Of a DNA stretch of 64,000 bases, positions 28,514 to 40,965 are shown one piece after another; the stretch's first letter is position 1; each line of letters begins with the position of its first letter. Source of the stretch: Alteromonadaceae bacterium. GTDB lineage: Bacteria > Pseudomonadota > Gammaproteobacteria > Enterobacterales > Alteromonadaceae. Under the pieces are notes generated by a model. It saw only the letters and a program-made list of their open reading frames with translations, was not told where the DNA came from and made no database searches. Location: assembly GCA_013373625.1 (NCBI GenBank), contig JABXHM010000039.1, positions 1 to 64,000 of the forward strand. The letters run 5' to 3'. The position numbers and the translations under genes are program-made.

Positions 28514-29581
28514 GTGTCAACTTTATCGGTAGAACTTGACGAACGTAGCTATCCTATCCAGATTGAAGCCGGACTGTTATTACAGCCCGGCTTTTTTGTG
28601 CCTTATATTAAAGGTCAGCGGGCTGTCATCGTTACCAACGAAACAGTCGCGCCACTTTACCTGGACAGGGTACTCGCCGCATGCGGTGACAAACAAACAG
28701 ATGTAATTGAGCTACCTGACGGTGAGCAGCATAAAAATCTTGCGCAATATGAAGTCGTGATGACTCGCTTGCTGGAAATGAACGCAGCACGGGATGTTAC
28801 CTTAATTGCATTAGGCGGTGGTGTGATTGGTGATTTGTGCGGCTTTGTTGCAGCCACCTATCAGCGCGGCGTTCCCTTTATTCAGGTGCCGACCACGCTG
28901 TTGTCACAGGTAGATTCTTCGGTTGGCGGTAAAACAGCGGTGAACCACCCGTTAGGTAAAAACATGATCGGGGCGTTTTACCAACCTATACTGGTGGCCA
29001 TCGACATTACTACCCTCAATACATTACCAAAACGAGAATTTGCCGCAGGCATGGCCGAAGTCATAAAGTACGGAATTATTTATGACGCTGAGTTTTTTGT
29101 CTGGCTGGAATCCAATCAACAGGCGCTTGGTACACTCAATGCGGAGGCCCTGGCTCAAGCGATTTTTCGTTGTTGCCAGATCAAAGCAGACATTGTCGCT
29201 CAGGATGAGCGGGAAGGCGGCATTCGCGCCTTGCTCAATCTTGGTCATACTTTCGGCCATGCTATCGAAGCTGAACAGGGCTACGGAAACTGGTTGCACG
29301 GCGAAGCTGTTGCTGCTGGTATCATCCTTGCTTGTAAAACAGCAGAACACCTTAATTGGCTTGCACCGTCAGAAACCCGTCGTATTGCAGCGTTAGTGGA
29401 ACAATTTGACTTACCCGTCAGTGGCCCACAGAGCATGACTTGTGCAGACTATATGCGGCATATGGCGCGTGATAAGAAAGTAGAGGCTGGCCAGATTCGC
29501 TTTGTGATCCCACAGGGTATTGGCAGTGCAACGGTCACAAAAGACGTTAGCCAGGCGATGCTTGATGATGTGCTGGGCTAA
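28514..29581 (+). CDS. aroB: 3-dehydroquinate synthase
   Basis: A 355-residue NAD- and metal-dependent enzyme that converts DAHP to 3-dehydroquinate in the shikimate pathway. Motifs: [31 protein letters not shown] (quoted to mark the NAD loop), [20 protein letters not shown] and [11 protein letters not shown] with the metal-binding His residues. It uses a GTG start with AGGAG eight bases before it. The order aroK-aroB-damX-dam is as in E. coli. Confidence 0.96.
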   Translation: MSTLSVELDERSYPIQIEAGLLLQPGFFVPYIKGQRAVIVTNETVAPLYLDRVLAACGDKQTDVIELPDGEQHKNLAQYEVVMTRLLEMNAARDVTLIALGGGVIGDLCGFVAATYQRGVPFIQVPTTLLSQVDSSVGGKTAVNHPLGKNMIGAFYQPILVAIDITTLNTLPKREFAAGMAEVIKYGIIYDAEFFVWLESNQQALGTLNAEALAQAIFRCCQIKADIVAQDEREGGIRALLNLGHTFGHAIEAEQGYGNWLHGEAVAAGIILACKTAEHLNWLAPSETRRIAALVEQFDLPVSGPQSMTCADYMRHMARDKKVEAGQIRFVIPQGIGSATVTKDVSQAMLDDVLG

Positions 29582-29627
29582 GTAAGGTTCACGTTTATAG
29601 CGTATTACGACTTATGAGGACACTCCG

Positions 29628-31058
29628 GTGGCGTCAGAGCTTCACAGCAGACTTGAATACCTGGTTAACTACTCATCGCAGCTGATTTTTGTCAGCGGCG
29701 ATAGTATCGCTGAGCAACAGCGCACACTGGAGTCGTTTGTTTTCCAGCAATCTGATAATACCGAACTCGCCTTTGTAACAGCGGAGCCCAAGTTTGCTAT
29801 TACCGATTATCGTGGCACCTTGTGCAAACAGTTACTGGGTCAGGTAGTAGGAAGTTACGTCCGCCCACTCAACGAGTTGCTGGCCGGCTTAAACCATCAC
29901 GACGGGCCGGTGCTCATTACTATTACCCAGGCACAACACATCCCTGATACATTTTTACAGGAACTGTGGGATCTGGTTTTGCAAAGCCGTTTTGCCAACA
30001 ACAAACAACACTTAAATGTATTATTGTTCGGCGATACGGACTGGGCCGAACAAGCTAAACAATGGTTGCCGGCTAAAAACACCAGTACGCCATTACTCAT
30101 TAGTAGTCAGTCGGTATCCAGTTCGCCTTTCGGCAGTGAACTCGACCGCATGCTGGCCGAGAAACGCGCTTCATTTGAGCAATATCGTCGTGATAAAGGT
30201 GCCTTAACCGCACCTTCATCAAGCCACAATCGATTGCGCTCGCCGTGGATGTGGGTCGGAATATGTTTGCTGTTTATATCCAGTTTTGTGGCCATTTTAG
30301 GCTGGCAATATGGTACCAGCCTGTCAACGTTATTTAATCCTATCGAAACCGCGTCAAACAACGTTGATTTACCGCCCTCAACAGAGCAGGTCGCGACAGC
30401 TGCGCCCTCGCGTACACTCAGTGTCGTAAAACAGGACGAACCTGATACACAGCAGTCCACCGTCACGCCCGCTAACACCACAACCATAACAGCCCAGCCC
30501 AGAGTCATCGATAGTTATAACGATGCAATTAAGAGCATTCCCGCAGCACCATCTAAAACGCAGGAAAATAACCCTGGTAATACTGAGCAGGTAATAAGCG
30601 CCATGAACGCAACTCCAAACGCTGCATTACCAGCCAAAAATCCAACCACTGCACAGGTCTCCCCGCAGAAGACGTTGACGGGTGAGTCTGAAGCGCAACA
30701 GCCTGGCGCAGCGACAAGTGCTCCGGCACCCGCAGTGACAAACGCAGTAGCCACTGCACCATTACCTATTTCTGATAACCGTTTCATTGACGCAGACGGC
30801 GCAAATTACTGGATACAACTCGCCGGAATGCAGGATGCCCAGCTTGCCAACACCTATCTCAGTGACAATAACCTGTATGCAAAGGTCAAAATATACCAGA
30901 CCCAACGCTATGGTGGAGATTGGTTCGTGATTTTGTGGGCCACACCCACGGCGACACTGTCAGAAGCCCGGCAAATGCTGGCTGAATTACCGTCATTTCC
31001 TGGAAGTAATAACGCTTTTATAAAACGTAAAAGGCAGATAGTCGCGGAATTAAACTAG
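29628..31058 (+). CDS. damX: SPOR-domain cell-division protein DamX
   Basis: A 476-residue bitopic membrane protein of the divisome. Residues 1-200 are a cytoplasmic AAA-like domain without an obvious intact Walker A; a membrane helix follows (about 205-228, WMWVGICLLFISSFVAILGW); residues 240-380 are a low-complexity Ala/Pro/Thr/Gln linker; and the last 90 residues are a SPOR domain (YWIQLAGMQDAQLANTYL) that binds denuded septal peptidoglycan. It starts at GTG with GAGGA seven bases upstream. The linker is probably disordered and variable between species. A terminator-like hairpin follows the stop. Confidence 0.9.
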   Translation: MASELHSRLEYLVNYSSQLIFVSGDSIAEQQRTLESFVFQQSDNTELAFVTAEPKFAITDYRGTLCKQLLGQVVGSYVRPLNELLAGLNHHDGPVLITITQAQHIPDTFLQELWDLVLQSRFANNKQHLNVLLFGDTDWAEQAKQWLPAKNTSTPLLISSQSVSSSPFGSELDRMLAEKRASFEQYRRDKGALTAPSSSHNRLRSPWMWVGICLLFISSFVAILGWQYGTSLSTLFNPIETASNNVDLPPSTEQVATAAPSRTLSVVKQDEPDTQQSTVTPANTTTITAQPRVIDSYNDAIKSIPAAPSKTQENNPGNTEQVISAMNATPNAALPAKNPTTAQVSPQKTLTGESEAQQPGAATSAPAPAVTNAVATAPLPISDNRFIDADGANYWIQLAGMQDAQLANTYLSDNNLYAKVKIYQTQRYGGDWFVILWATPTATLSEARQMLAELPSFPGSNNAFIKRKRQIVAELN

Positions 31059-31068
31059 CCAGAATTGG

Positions 31069-31111
31069 GGGGCGGGCTGCTGATCAGCAGGCAATTCGTT
31101 ACGCCCCTTTT
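31069..31111 (+). terminator. Intrinsic terminator after damX
   Basis: GGGGCG (31069-31074) pairs with CGCCCC (31102-31107), with the palindrome CTGCTGATCAGCAG between them, and TTTT follows. dam therefore probably has its own promoter. Confidence 0.65.
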
Positions 31112-31319
31112 AATTGTTTCAGACTATTCGCGCAAAATTGACCTTTTATAAGTATTGCTGGTTGTCGTGATCAACACTGACAGATACAATCATACCCTAA
31201 TGGATTTCACTAATGACCAAACACCTTAACCTTGTTTGGGCGATCCTGGCAGATTATTGTTTTCACTTTTTCTGCTACACCAATAATAATCAAAGCGTCA
31301 GTGAGTAGTTACCAACATA

Positions 31320-32165
31320 ATGGCCGTCAATAAAAACAGGGCTTTCCTCAAATGGGCAGGAGGCAAATACAGTCTGGTTGAACAGATTAATGCGCATTTG
31401 CCGGAGGCTAAGAAACTTATAGAGCCTTTTGTCGGTGCCGGTTCCGTTTTTTTAAACTCTGATTTCCCACACTATGTACTCAATGACATAAACCCCGATC
31501 TAATCAGTCTCTATAACCGCCTGAAAGCACAACCAGATGAATTGATTAAAGACTTGCGTAGTTACTTCACCCCGCAACATAACAGCGAAGCCACCTATTA
31601 CGCATTGCGCGAAGAGTTCAATCAAACGACAGACCCGCACTACCGCGCGCTATTGTTTGTTTACCTTAATCGACATGGTTACAACGGATTATGCCGTTAC
31701 AGTTTGAAAGGTCGTTTTAATGTTCCCTTTGGACGCTATAAAAAGCCTTACTTTCCAGAACGGGAGATGTATCACTTTGCCGAAAAATCACAGCGCGCAA
31801 AATTTACTTGCCTGCCATTTGAAAAAGTATTTCAGTATGCGCGCAAAGGCAGTGTGATCTATTGCGACCCGCCCTATGCGCCAATGAGTAAAACTGCGTT
31901 ATTCACCAGCTATAGTGCTAAACAATTCAGTGTAAGTTGCCAGCACAAACTGGCCACGTTATCTCAGCGGGCCGCATTTAAGCGCCAAATACCGGTGTTG
32001 GTTTCCAACCACGACCTGCCGCTTACCCGCCAAATGTATCAGGGAGCGCGGATCACGTCTCTTAGCGTAAAACGATCAATTAGTCAGAAAGGAAACTCAC
32101 GAAAACCTGTGGGGGAGTTGCTGGCGCTGTTCAGTGGCGAACCAGTTTATTCTATCGCTCCATAA
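31320..32165 (+). CDS. dam: DNA adenine methyltransferase Dam
   Basis: A 281-residue N6-adenine methyltransferase for GATC sites, used in mismatch repair strand choice and replication control. Motifs are FLKWAGGKYSLVEQI (SAM pocket), LIEPFVGAGSVFLN, the LNRHGYNGLCRYSLKG target-recognition block and the catalytic CDPPYAPM (DPPY). Length and motif order (class alpha) match E. coli Dam. It lies 260 bp after damX beyond a terminator. The next gene on its strand is rpe, but here 1.7 kb intervene, with three genes on the other strand. Confidence 0.96.
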   Translation: MAVNKNRAFLKWAGGKYSLVEQINAHLPEAKKLIEPFVGAGSVFLNSDFPHYVLNDINPDLISLYNRLKAQPDELIKDLRSYFTPQHNSEATYYALREEFNQTTDPHYRALLFVYLNRHGYNGLCRYSLKGRFNVPFGRYKKPYFPEREMYHFAEKSQRAKFTCLPFEKVFQYARKGSVIYCDPPYAPMSKTALFTSYSAKQFSVSCQHKLATLSQRAAFKRQIPVLVSNHDLPLTRQMYQGARITSLSVKRSISQKGNSRKPVGELLALFSGEPVYSIAP

Positions 32166-32184
32166 CCGGGCTCTTAAAACGGTT

Positions 32185-32379
32185 CTAAGCAGGTACCAAC
32201 CAACGCACCAGCATTATCAGAGACACCACCAGTAAAACAACAAAGACCACACCGACTACCACATATGGTACGACGCTGGACTGGGTAAAATCCTGTTGGT
32301 AATTTTTGTGGCTTTGTACACCAAATGCACTGGCTACTACACTTTGTATTATTCTAAGCAAACCAGGTTTAGAGGCCAT
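32185..32379 (-). CDS. DUF2970 small membrane protein
   Basis: A 64-residue protein with a conserved N-terminal stretch LLRIIQSVVASAFGVQSHKN, a short polar segment and one C-terminal membrane helix (about 38-62). The 'SVVASAFGVQS' start plus the single helix are typical of DUF2970, a family of unknown function common in Proteobacteria. I use ATG 32377-32379; a GTG three codons upstream is also possible and neither has a clear Shine-Dalgarno. It lies 18 bp after another small membrane protein gene and is convergent with dam. Confidence 0.7.
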   Translation of the reverse strand: MASKPGLLRIIQSVVASAFGVQSHKNYQQDFTQSSVVPYVVVGVVFVVLLVVSLIMLVRWLVPA

Positions 32380-32397
32380 AATATGCACGAGACGAGA

Positions 32398-32643
32398 TTA
32401 CTCGCTATCCCGGGCTTGCTGACGAGACATTAATTCGAGTAAATCAAGAAAATGGAAACGATAAGAACTGGAGCGGCCAGTCAGCCATGCCATCCAACTG
32501 ACTTTTTCTGTATTGAATACTGCACCGGGCAGGCAATCATCGGCGATTGGCTTAGTTACAATGTTAAAGCTACTCGTTAACAGTACGACAGCACACACAG
32601 CAATCGCCACTCTCCAGTTTAAGCTTTTCTTTAACTTTGCCAT
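32398..32643 (-). CDS. Small membrane protein of unknown function
   Basis: An 81-residue protein with one hydrophobic helix near the N terminus (about 9-28, VAIAVCAVVLLTSSF), then a soluble part with KPIADDCLPGAVFN and SYRFHFLDLLELM. I do not recognise the family. The frame is open upstream for 17 codons; ATG 32641-32643 has a weak GGA seven bases before it and gives a sensible basic start (MAKLKKSLNW). It precedes the DUF2970 gene by 18 bp and probably shares its transcript. Confidence 0.55.
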   Translation of the reverse strand: MAKLKKSLNWRVAIAVCAVVLLTSSFNIVTKPIADDCLPGAVFNTEKVSWMAWLTGRSSSYRFHFLDLLELMSRQQARDSE

Positions 32644-32724
32644 ACAATCCAATCTCGAAAATAAGTCCGTTGTGTTAATTATAACCAGTTTCACTATTCA
32701 AGCAATGTTATTTTCGACCTATGT

Positions 32725-32756
32725 GCAAAGGCCACGCTTTTCAGCGTGGCCTTTGC
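32725..32756 (-). terminator. Strong hairpin after the TorF porin gene
   Basis: A perfect 13-bp stem, GCAAAGGCCACGC (32725-32737) with GCGTGGCCTTTGC (32744-32756), loop TTTTCA. It lies 40 nt past the porin stop. Neither strand has a T tract after it, so it could stop transcription inefficiently or mainly stabilise the mRNA end. Confidence 0.6.
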
Positions 32757-32796
32757 GTGCATAACATGTTCACCCGATAAGGGTTAAATGTCTTAA

Positions 32797-33525
32797 TTAC
32801 AGCTCAAAATCAACAGAGTAAGACACTGTATATTTGATTTCATCGTTATCACGGGCTGGCTGATTAGCAAAATCATCGTTGTCATCCAGATTAGTACCAC
32901 TGACCATAAATGCGAAACCATCTTTGGCAATAGTGAAACCGTAGTCAATGTAGGCATCAGTAACACCGTTAAATGATTCTGCGAAATCACCTTCGTGGTG
33001 ACCTAAATGGAGACCAATTTCAGTACCACTTTCCAGCGCGAAACCGTAATCAAGCGATAGGTAAGTTGCTGAGCCGAATCCGAAATCTTCTCCAGGGCCT
33101 TCATCAGGTTCAGCGTTTGCCAGAACTGACAGAGTAGCGCTGAAGGCACCGTAGCCAATGCTACCGTAGACTTCGCCGAAGTCGTAGCCAGCATTTTCGT
33201 CATAGTTATAATAAAGGTAACCAAAATCGTAGCTTATATCGCCCGACTCGCCGGCAAAGCCAAAATACAAATCATGCTCATATGAATACGCATCGGCTTC
33301 TTCATACTTAACATTTGATGCCCAGGTACCAAAGTAAAAACCGCTGTCGCTGGCATAATCAATACCACCTTGTACTGCGGCTTCGTTCATAGTCTGAGTC
33401 AGGCCACGCCAGATATAATTGTTAGTAACGCTTACGTTGGCTGAAAGACTATCAGCCAGTGCTGCTTGTGACGTCAGGCAAGAACCTACGACAGCTAAAG
33501 TTACCAGGGTTTTATTAAATTTCAT
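32797..33525 (-). CDS. TorF-family putative porin
   Basis: A 242-residue outer-membrane beta-barrel protein. A signal peptide (about 1-24, ending AALA) precedes ANVSVTNNYIWRGLTQT and AVQGGIDYASDSGFYFGTWA, the hallmark of the TorF/TIGR02001 family. The rest is alternating, Asp/Tyr/Gly-rich strands ending in a hydrophobic Phe-Glu-Leu C terminus suitable for Bam recognition. GGAGA precedes the ATG by seven bases. Members are candidate porins with unknown substrates. It has a 400-bp upstream region and a strong hairpin after it, so it is monocistronic. Confidence 0.82.
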   Translation of the reverse strand: MKFNKTLVTLAVVGSCLTSQAALADSLSANVSVTNNYIWRGLTQTMNEAAVQGGIDYASDSGFYFGTWASNVKYEEADAYSYEHDLYFGFAGESGDISYDFGYLYYNYDENAGYDFGEVYGSIGYGAFSATLSVLANAEPDEGPGEDFGFGSATYLSLDYGFALESGTEIGLHLGHHEGDFAESFNGVTDAYIDYGFTIAKDGFAFMVSGTNLDDNDDFANQPARDNDEIKYTVSYSVDFEL

Positions 33526-33934
33526 GTGTGTTCTCCGTATAAAAATCGCGTAAGTGTTTTTATTTAAATCACTTTTCTGTCTGTATTTTTCTTATTATGG
33601 TTTCGATATACGCAAAACTGATGCCCACTTATTAGGGCGAGAACACTTACCAGTTAAAATTAAATAAATATCTGTTTTAAATATGTTTTTATTCATTAAA
33701 CAAAAATTGTATATAATTTAACTTATGTTAATAGAATCTTCACTTGCACCAAACCGGAGCACCGTCACCATAAAGGGGCGTGATTATATCTTTTGCCAAT
33801 GCCCATAATCCGGTAAAATATATAAGCAGAATAATACGACACTAATTCATTGTTTTCTGTACATATCAGTGAGCTTAATGTGCTGCTGTTAAACAGATTT
33901 GGCCTATCTACCCTACACAGTTATAAGGGCAACT
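33526..33934. other. Intergenic region between the TorF porin gene and rpe
   Basis: 409 bases, strongly AT-rich between about 33560 and 33760, with no supported ORF. It should hold the porin promoter on minus and the rpe promoter on plus. AAGGG at 33926-33930 is the rpe Shine-Dalgarno. I see no convincing operator or terminator. Confidence 0.4.
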
Positions 33935-34630
33935 ATGCAACCATTTCTAATTGCGCCATCAATCTTATCGGCCGACTTTGCCCGTTTAGGTGAAGAAGTA
34001 GAAAAAGTCATTGAAGCCGGCGCTGATGTTATTCACTTCGATGTGATGGATAATCATTACGTGCCAAACCTGACCTTCGGCCCGATGATTTGTAAAGCCC
34101 TGCGGGATTACGGCATCACAGCACCCATTGATGTTCATTTAATGGTGTCGCCGGTGGATAGCCTCATTTCACAGTTTGCCGATGCCGGCGCGTCTTACAT
34201 TAGCTTTCACCCTGAAGCCAGCCAGCATATTGATCGCAGTTTACAGTTGGTCAGCGATAGTGGCTGTAAAGCCGGTTTGGTTTTGAACCCCGCCACACCA
34301 TTGCATTACCTCGACCATGTAATGGACAGGCTCCACCACATTTTATTAATGTCGGTAAATCCCGGTTTTGGTGGTCAGTCGTTTATTCCTTCGACCCTCG
34401 ACAAATTGAAAATGGTAAAACAACGTATTGCAGCCTCCGGCCAAAACATTCGTCTGGAAGTTGACGGCGGTGTCAAAGTCGATAATATCGCTGCCATTGC
34501 CGAGGCCGGTGCCGATATGTTCGTTGCCGGCTCAGCCATTTTTAAGCAACCGGATTATGCGACGGTTATTCAACAAATGCGCGATGAGCTGGCGACAGTA
34601 TCCTCAATCCATCAATCAGTAACAAAGTAG
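33935..34630 (+). CDS. rpe: Ribulose-phosphate 3-epimerase
   Basis: A 231-residue TIM-barrel enzyme of the pentose phosphate pathway. Motifs: [35 protein letters not shown] (metal Asp/His), [16 protein letters not shown] and EVDGGV with the second catalytic Asp. The frame is open for 12 codons upstream from a TTG, but ATG 33935 has AAGGG before it and begins at the family's usual N terminus. trpS follows after 10 bp; gph, which lies between them in E. coli, is absent. Confidence 0.96.
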   Translation: MQPFLIAPSILSADFARLGEEVEKVIEAGADVIHFDVMDNHYVPNLTFGPMICKALRDYGITAPIDVHLMVSPVDSLISQFADAGASYISFHPEASQHIDRSLQLVSDSGCKAGLVLNPATPLHYLDHVMDRLHHILLMSVNPGFGGQSFIPSTLDKLKMVKQRIAASGQNIRLEVDGGVKVDNIAAIAEAGADMFVAGSAIFKQPDYATVIQQMRDELATVSSIHQSVTK

Positions 34631-34640
34631 GTATAATTTA

Positions 34641-35648
34641 ATGAGTGCAAAACCAATCGTATTGAGCGGCTGTCAGCCTTCCGGGCAGTTAACCATTGGT
34701 AATTATATGGGTGCGCTAAAGCAATGGGTTTCTATGCAGGACACCCACGACTGCTTATATATGTTGGTCGACTTGCACGCCATTACTGTGCGTCAGGATC
34801 CTGACAAACTCAATCAAGCCTGCCTGGATGGACTAGCGCTCTATCTGGCTTGTGGTATTGATCCGCAAAAAAGTACGCTGTTTTTGCAGTCTCACGTGCC
34901 AGAGCACGCGCAACTCGCATGGGTGTTAAATTGCTACGCCCAGATGGGTGAACTAAACCGGATGACGCAGTTTAAAGATAAGTCAGCCAAAAATGTCTCC
35001 AATGTTAATGTCGGCCTGTATAGCTATCCGGTATTGCAGGCGGCCGATATCTTACTGTATCAGGCCAATGAAGTGCCGGTGGGAGAAGATCAAAAACAAC
35101 ACCTTGAACTGACCAGAGACATTGCCACCCGATTCAATAACATCTATGGCGAAACGTTTCGTCTACCAGAACCACATATCCCTAAATTCGGCGCACGCAT
35201 CATGAGCCTGCAAGAGCCGGAAAAGAAAATGTCCAAGTCAGATACCAATCCCAATAACTATATTGGACTGTTAGAAGAGCCTAAAAAAGTAGCCAAAAAA
35301 ATAAAGCGGGCGGTCACCGATTCTGATGAACAGGCGCGTATTTATTTTGACCGGACAGAAAAGCCGGGGGTGACTAACTTGCTTACACTATTGTCATTGT
35401 CAACCAATACACCTGTTGATGATCTTGTACCGACCTATGAAGACAAAATGTATGGGCACTTAAAGTCTGATGTGGCTGAGGCCGTGGTGGCATTTCTGGA
35501 ACCGCTACAGCAGCGATATGATACACTGCGTAACGACCGTGCATACCTTGATGAAGTCATGCGTCAGGGCGCAGAAAAAGCCCAGGTTCGGGCCAGCGCA
35601 ACACTTAAATCGACTTATGAAGCCTTAGGGTTTATTGCCAAACCATAA
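34641..35648 (+). CDS. trpS: Tryptophanyl-tRNA synthetase
   Basis: A 335-residue class Ic synthetase that charges tRNA-Trp. The HIGH-like signature is in [18 protein letters not shown] and the KMSKS signature is intact ([13 protein letters not shown]). [13 protein letters not shown] and [15 protein letters not shown] are family landmarks. Length matches E. coli TrpS. It lies 10 bp after rpe and 17 bp before pabA, suggesting a rpe-trpS-pabA transcript. Confidence 0.97.
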   Translation: MSAKPIVLSGCQPSGQLTIGNYMGALKQWVSMQDTHDCLYMLVDLHAITVRQDPDKLNQACLDGLALYLACGIDPQKSTLFLQSHVPEHAQLAWVLNCYAQMGELNRMTQFKDKSAKNVSNVNVGLYSYPVLQAADILLYQANEVPVGEDQKQHLELTRDIATRFNNIYGETFRLPEPHIPKFGARIMSLQEPEKKMSKSDTNPNNYIGLLEEPKKVAKKIKRAVTDSDEQARIYFDRTEKPGVTNLLTLLSLSTNTPVDDLVPTYEDKMYGHLKSDVAEAVVAFLEPLQQRYDTLRNDRAYLDEVMRQGAEKAQVRASATLKSTYEALGFIAKP

Positions 35649-35665
35649 TAGGTGTAGAGCAAACA

Positions 35666-36316
35666 TTGCTTTTATTAATCGATAATTACGACTCCTTTAG
35701 TCACAACCTGGCACGTTACTTTACCGAGCTTGGCTGTGAATTAAAGGTAGTTCGTAACGATGCCATTCATCCTGATGATATTGATCCTGCCGTTGTAGAA
35801 GGGATTGTGATATCACCGGGTCCGTGCACGCCCAATGAAGCGGGTGTCAGCCTCACGGTTATACAACAGTTCGCCGGCCTGATACCAATATTTGGTGTAT
35901 GTTTGGGGCATCAGGCTATTGGTCAGGCATTTGGCGCATCAGTGACCCATGCAGAGCGAATTCGTCACGGTAAGGTGTCACCAGTACGCCACCATGGCGA
36001 CGCGCTTTTTAACAACATACCAGACACATTTACGGTAACCCGCTATCATTCTCTGGTCGTTGCACCAGACTCGCTACCTGATTGCCTGATACCGTTAGCC
36101 TGGACACATGACGGCCAGCAACAGGAACTGATGGCGCTGCGGCACAGGACGCTGCCCATATGGGGAGTACAGTATCACCCGGAGTCACTTCTCACAGAGT
36201 ATGGCCATCAGGTTCTGGAGAATTTTTTAACACTTGCAAAAGTGCGCCGACGCCAATCACATATCCCCAATGTGCTGACAAATGACAAATCGGCAGGGTC
36301 GCCGGAACTGCTGTAA
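35666..36316 (+). CDS. pabA: Aminodeoxychorismate/anthranilate synthase glutamine amidotransferase (PabA)
   Basis: A 216-residue class I glutamine amidotransferase that supplies ammonia to a chorismate-using partner. The triad is clear: Cys in FGVCLGHQAIGQAFG, His and Glu in VQYHPESLL. VISPGPCTPNEAG is the oxyanion region. It starts at TTG, since no ATG lies nearby and the first residues LLLIDNYDSFSHNLARYF match the family start. About 20 residues after the amidotransferase fold form an Arg-rich tail of unknown use. Position before argD (pabA-fic-argD in E. coli) favours PabA over TrpG. Confidence 0.88.
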   Translation: MLLLIDNYDSFSHNLARYFTELGCELKVVRNDAIHPDDIDPAVVEGIVISPGPCTPNEAGVSLTVIQQFAGLIPIFGVCLGHQAIGQAFGASVTHAERIRHGKVSPVRHHGDALFNNIPDTFTVTRYHSLVVAPDSLPDCLIPLAWTHDGQQQELMALRHRTLPIWGVQYHPESLLTEYGHQVLENFLTLAKVRRRQSHIPNVLTNDKSAGSPELL

Positions 36317-36601
36317 AAAACCGGATAACGTTGCAACAGCAATGGTTAACCTGAACTCGACTTTGTTTGGATTTATTAAGATAACCAACGAGCAATGCTG
36401 AACAGCTATATGCATTACCGCGCTTCGCCAAAACGCTTTGACTAATTAACTGCTTATAAACGGTGCCTCAATTAGCCAGGAAAATGGCGGATGAGCGCAG
36501 TCTGCGAGTTGTACTGGAATGGCCTAGCGAGACAACGGCGCTGGTAGACAAATGGGCAACGTCTTCAGAGGCTATTTCAAAGGTAGCACCATCGCATCTG
36601 A

Positions 36602-36727
36602 TATCCCAAATACCGTGTTGATATCGAAGCCAATATTGTCCTGGCTGGAAGCGCTATCAATTCTCCAACACGAGCGGCACTCGGCAACACTGATCTGACG
36701 CAACTGCCGATAATGGATAATATTTAA
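36602..36727 (+). pseudogene. Possible C-terminal remnant of an unknown gene
   Basis: Open frame after a TGA at 36599-36601, encoding 41 residues including YRVDIEANIVLAG and NTDLTQLPIMDNI, with stop TAA at 36725-36727. It has no start codon with a ribosome site and is followed 11 bp later by a terminator-like hairpin, the usual end of a real gene. I do not recognise the family. It may equally be chance. Confidence 0.25.
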
Positions 36728-36738
36728 CCAGCACCTTA

Positions 36739-36770
36739 GCGATTCATCGCATCTTTTTTAGCTTTTTTTC
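36739..36770 (+). terminator. Weak terminator-like hairpin in the decayed region
   Basis: GCGA/TCGC with loop TTCA (36739-36750) followed by ATCTTTTTTAGCTTTTTTTC. The stem is short; the T tracts are strong. Confidence 0.35.
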
Positions 36771-36875
36771 TCTCATAATCATGCATACCACAAATATGAG
36801 CTAGCTAATGACATGGCCCGATGATAAGCCACGAGCGATATTTTGCCCGCTAGTGTGACCAGTGAGCTCGACTCA

Positions 36876-36910
36876 TGCATATAAGTGGGTAGTTATTCAC
36901 TATTTATGCA
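36876..36910. promoter_or_regulatory. Possible ARG-box pair upstream of argD
   Basis: TGCATATAAGTGGG (36876-36889) and TCACTATTTATGCA (36897-36910) each keep one ArgR half site and start 21 bp apart, the spacing of paired ARG boxes. Their other halves are poor. They lie about 170 bp before argD. Confidence 0.35.
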
Positions 36911-37067
36911 ATATAAGCCACAGGCCTTGATTTTGCTATGTTTCGCCACTGTTAACATAGGAGACAACGGCGCTGGATAGTGGCATACTGGCGTGCTTTA
37001 AGATGAATTAAAAGTGTAATTTGCTGGCTATTTCAGGCCCTGATTACATCCAATACCGACAGTTTGA

Positions 37068-38285
<1,218 letters not shown>

Positions 38286-38302
38286 TATACCGGGGAAAGG
38301 TA

Positions 38303-39340
38303 ATGTACATCATTCGCCCAATCAAATTAAGTGACTACGACTCGTTGCATGCGGTAGCCGAGGAATCTGGTATCGGCTTTACCTCATTACCGGTCAATGA
38401 AGCGCTGTTAAAACGCAAAATCAATAAATCGATTGAGGCATTCAACCGCGACGTTTCTGCGCCGGGGAACGAGTCTTATTTGTTTGTAATGGAAGACGTC
38501 ATTACTGGTGAAGTAGTGGGTACTACCGGCATCGAAGCTGCCGTTGGTACCGACGATGCGTTCTATCATTACCATCTGGGTAAAGTGGTACATGCATCGC
38601 GCGAACTGAATATACATAACACTGTTGAGATTTTAACGTTTTGCAATGACTACACCGGTGTCAGCGAAATTTGTACGCTGTTTCTCCGTGAAAATGCCAG
38701 AAAAGGCGTCAACGGACGCTTTTTGTCGAAAGTGCGTTTTTTGTTTATGGAAGAGCATCGTGAACGTTTCGCCGAAATAGTCATAGCCGAAATGCGTGGC
38801 GTTAGCGACGAAAACGGACGCTCACCATTTTGGGAGTGGCTCGAAGCACACTTTTTCTCGATGGATTTCCCGACAGCCGATTACCTGACCGGTATTGGCA
38901 ATAAGGTTTTCATTGCCGAGTTAATGCCGAAGTACCCAATTTATGTCAACTTACTGAGCCAGCAGGCGCAAAATGTCATTGGTAAAGTACACCAAAAAAC
39001 AGAGCCCGCATTGCGTCTGCTACAGGAAGAAGGCTTTAGTTGTCGCGGTTATGTGGATATTTTTGATGCTGGCCCAACGGTAGAGGCTCGCCTCAGCCAC
39101 ATCAATACCGCGCAACGCAGTCGACATGTGAATGTTCACATAGACGATCAGTCGGCCGCCCAGGAAGGTGAGCTCAGTTATATGATTAATACTAAAATTA
39201 AAGATTTCAGAGCAGTTGTTGCCGATGTGAGCTTCGATGAAACAACCGGCTTAGCGGTTATTTCCCATAAAGCAGCGGCAGCACTCAATATTGAACAGGG
39301 CGATGCAATTCGTTACGCGCCGGTAAAGCCGCGTAACTAA
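38303..39340 (+). CDS. astA: Arginine N-succinyltransferase
   Basis: A 345-residue enzyme that transfers succinyl from succinyl-CoA to arginine, the first step of the AST pathway. The N terminus MYIIRPIKLSDYDSLHAVAE, the GIGFTSLP segment and the FLSKVRFLFMEEHRERFAE and FFSMDFPTADYLTGIG blocks are characteristic. It is a GNAT-related fold. It follows argD by 17 bp and precedes astD, with the same direction. Length is usual for AstA. Confidence 0.95.
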   Translation: MYIIRPIKLSDYDSLHAVAEESGIGFTSLPVNEALLKRKINKSIEAFNRDVSAPGNESYLFVMEDVITGEVVGTTGIEAAVGTDDAFYHYHLGKVVHASRELNIHNTVEILTFCNDYTGVSEICTLFLRENARKGVNGRFLSKVRFLFMEEHRERFAEIVIAEMRGVSDENGRSPFWEWLEAHFFSMDFPTADYLTGIGNKVFIAELMPKYPIYVNLLSQQAQNVIGKVHQKTEPALRLLQEEGFSCRGYVDIFDAGPTVEARLSHINTAQRSRHVNVHIDDQSAAQEGELSYMINTKIKDFRAVVADVSFDETTGLAVISHKAAAALNIEQGDAIRYAPVKPRN

Positions 39341-40870
<1,530 letters not shown>

Positions 40871-40965
40871 GATTAACGAAAAATAGCTTCAGGTCATGGG
40901 TGTTGTCGGCATATCAGACTGTCGGCAACGTCCTGAAAACATGGAATACCTAAGGGAAATTAATT

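Noticed and set aside
32725..32756. 13-bp hairpin as a clear intrinsic terminator
   Set aside because: The stem is very strong but neither strand has a T tract, so it is listed only as a probable terminator.
36481..36640. Two short plus-strand ORFs (45 and 49 codons) across the first direct repeat copy
   Set aside because: Overlapping in different frames, no ribosome sites, no family; composition suggests remnants at best.
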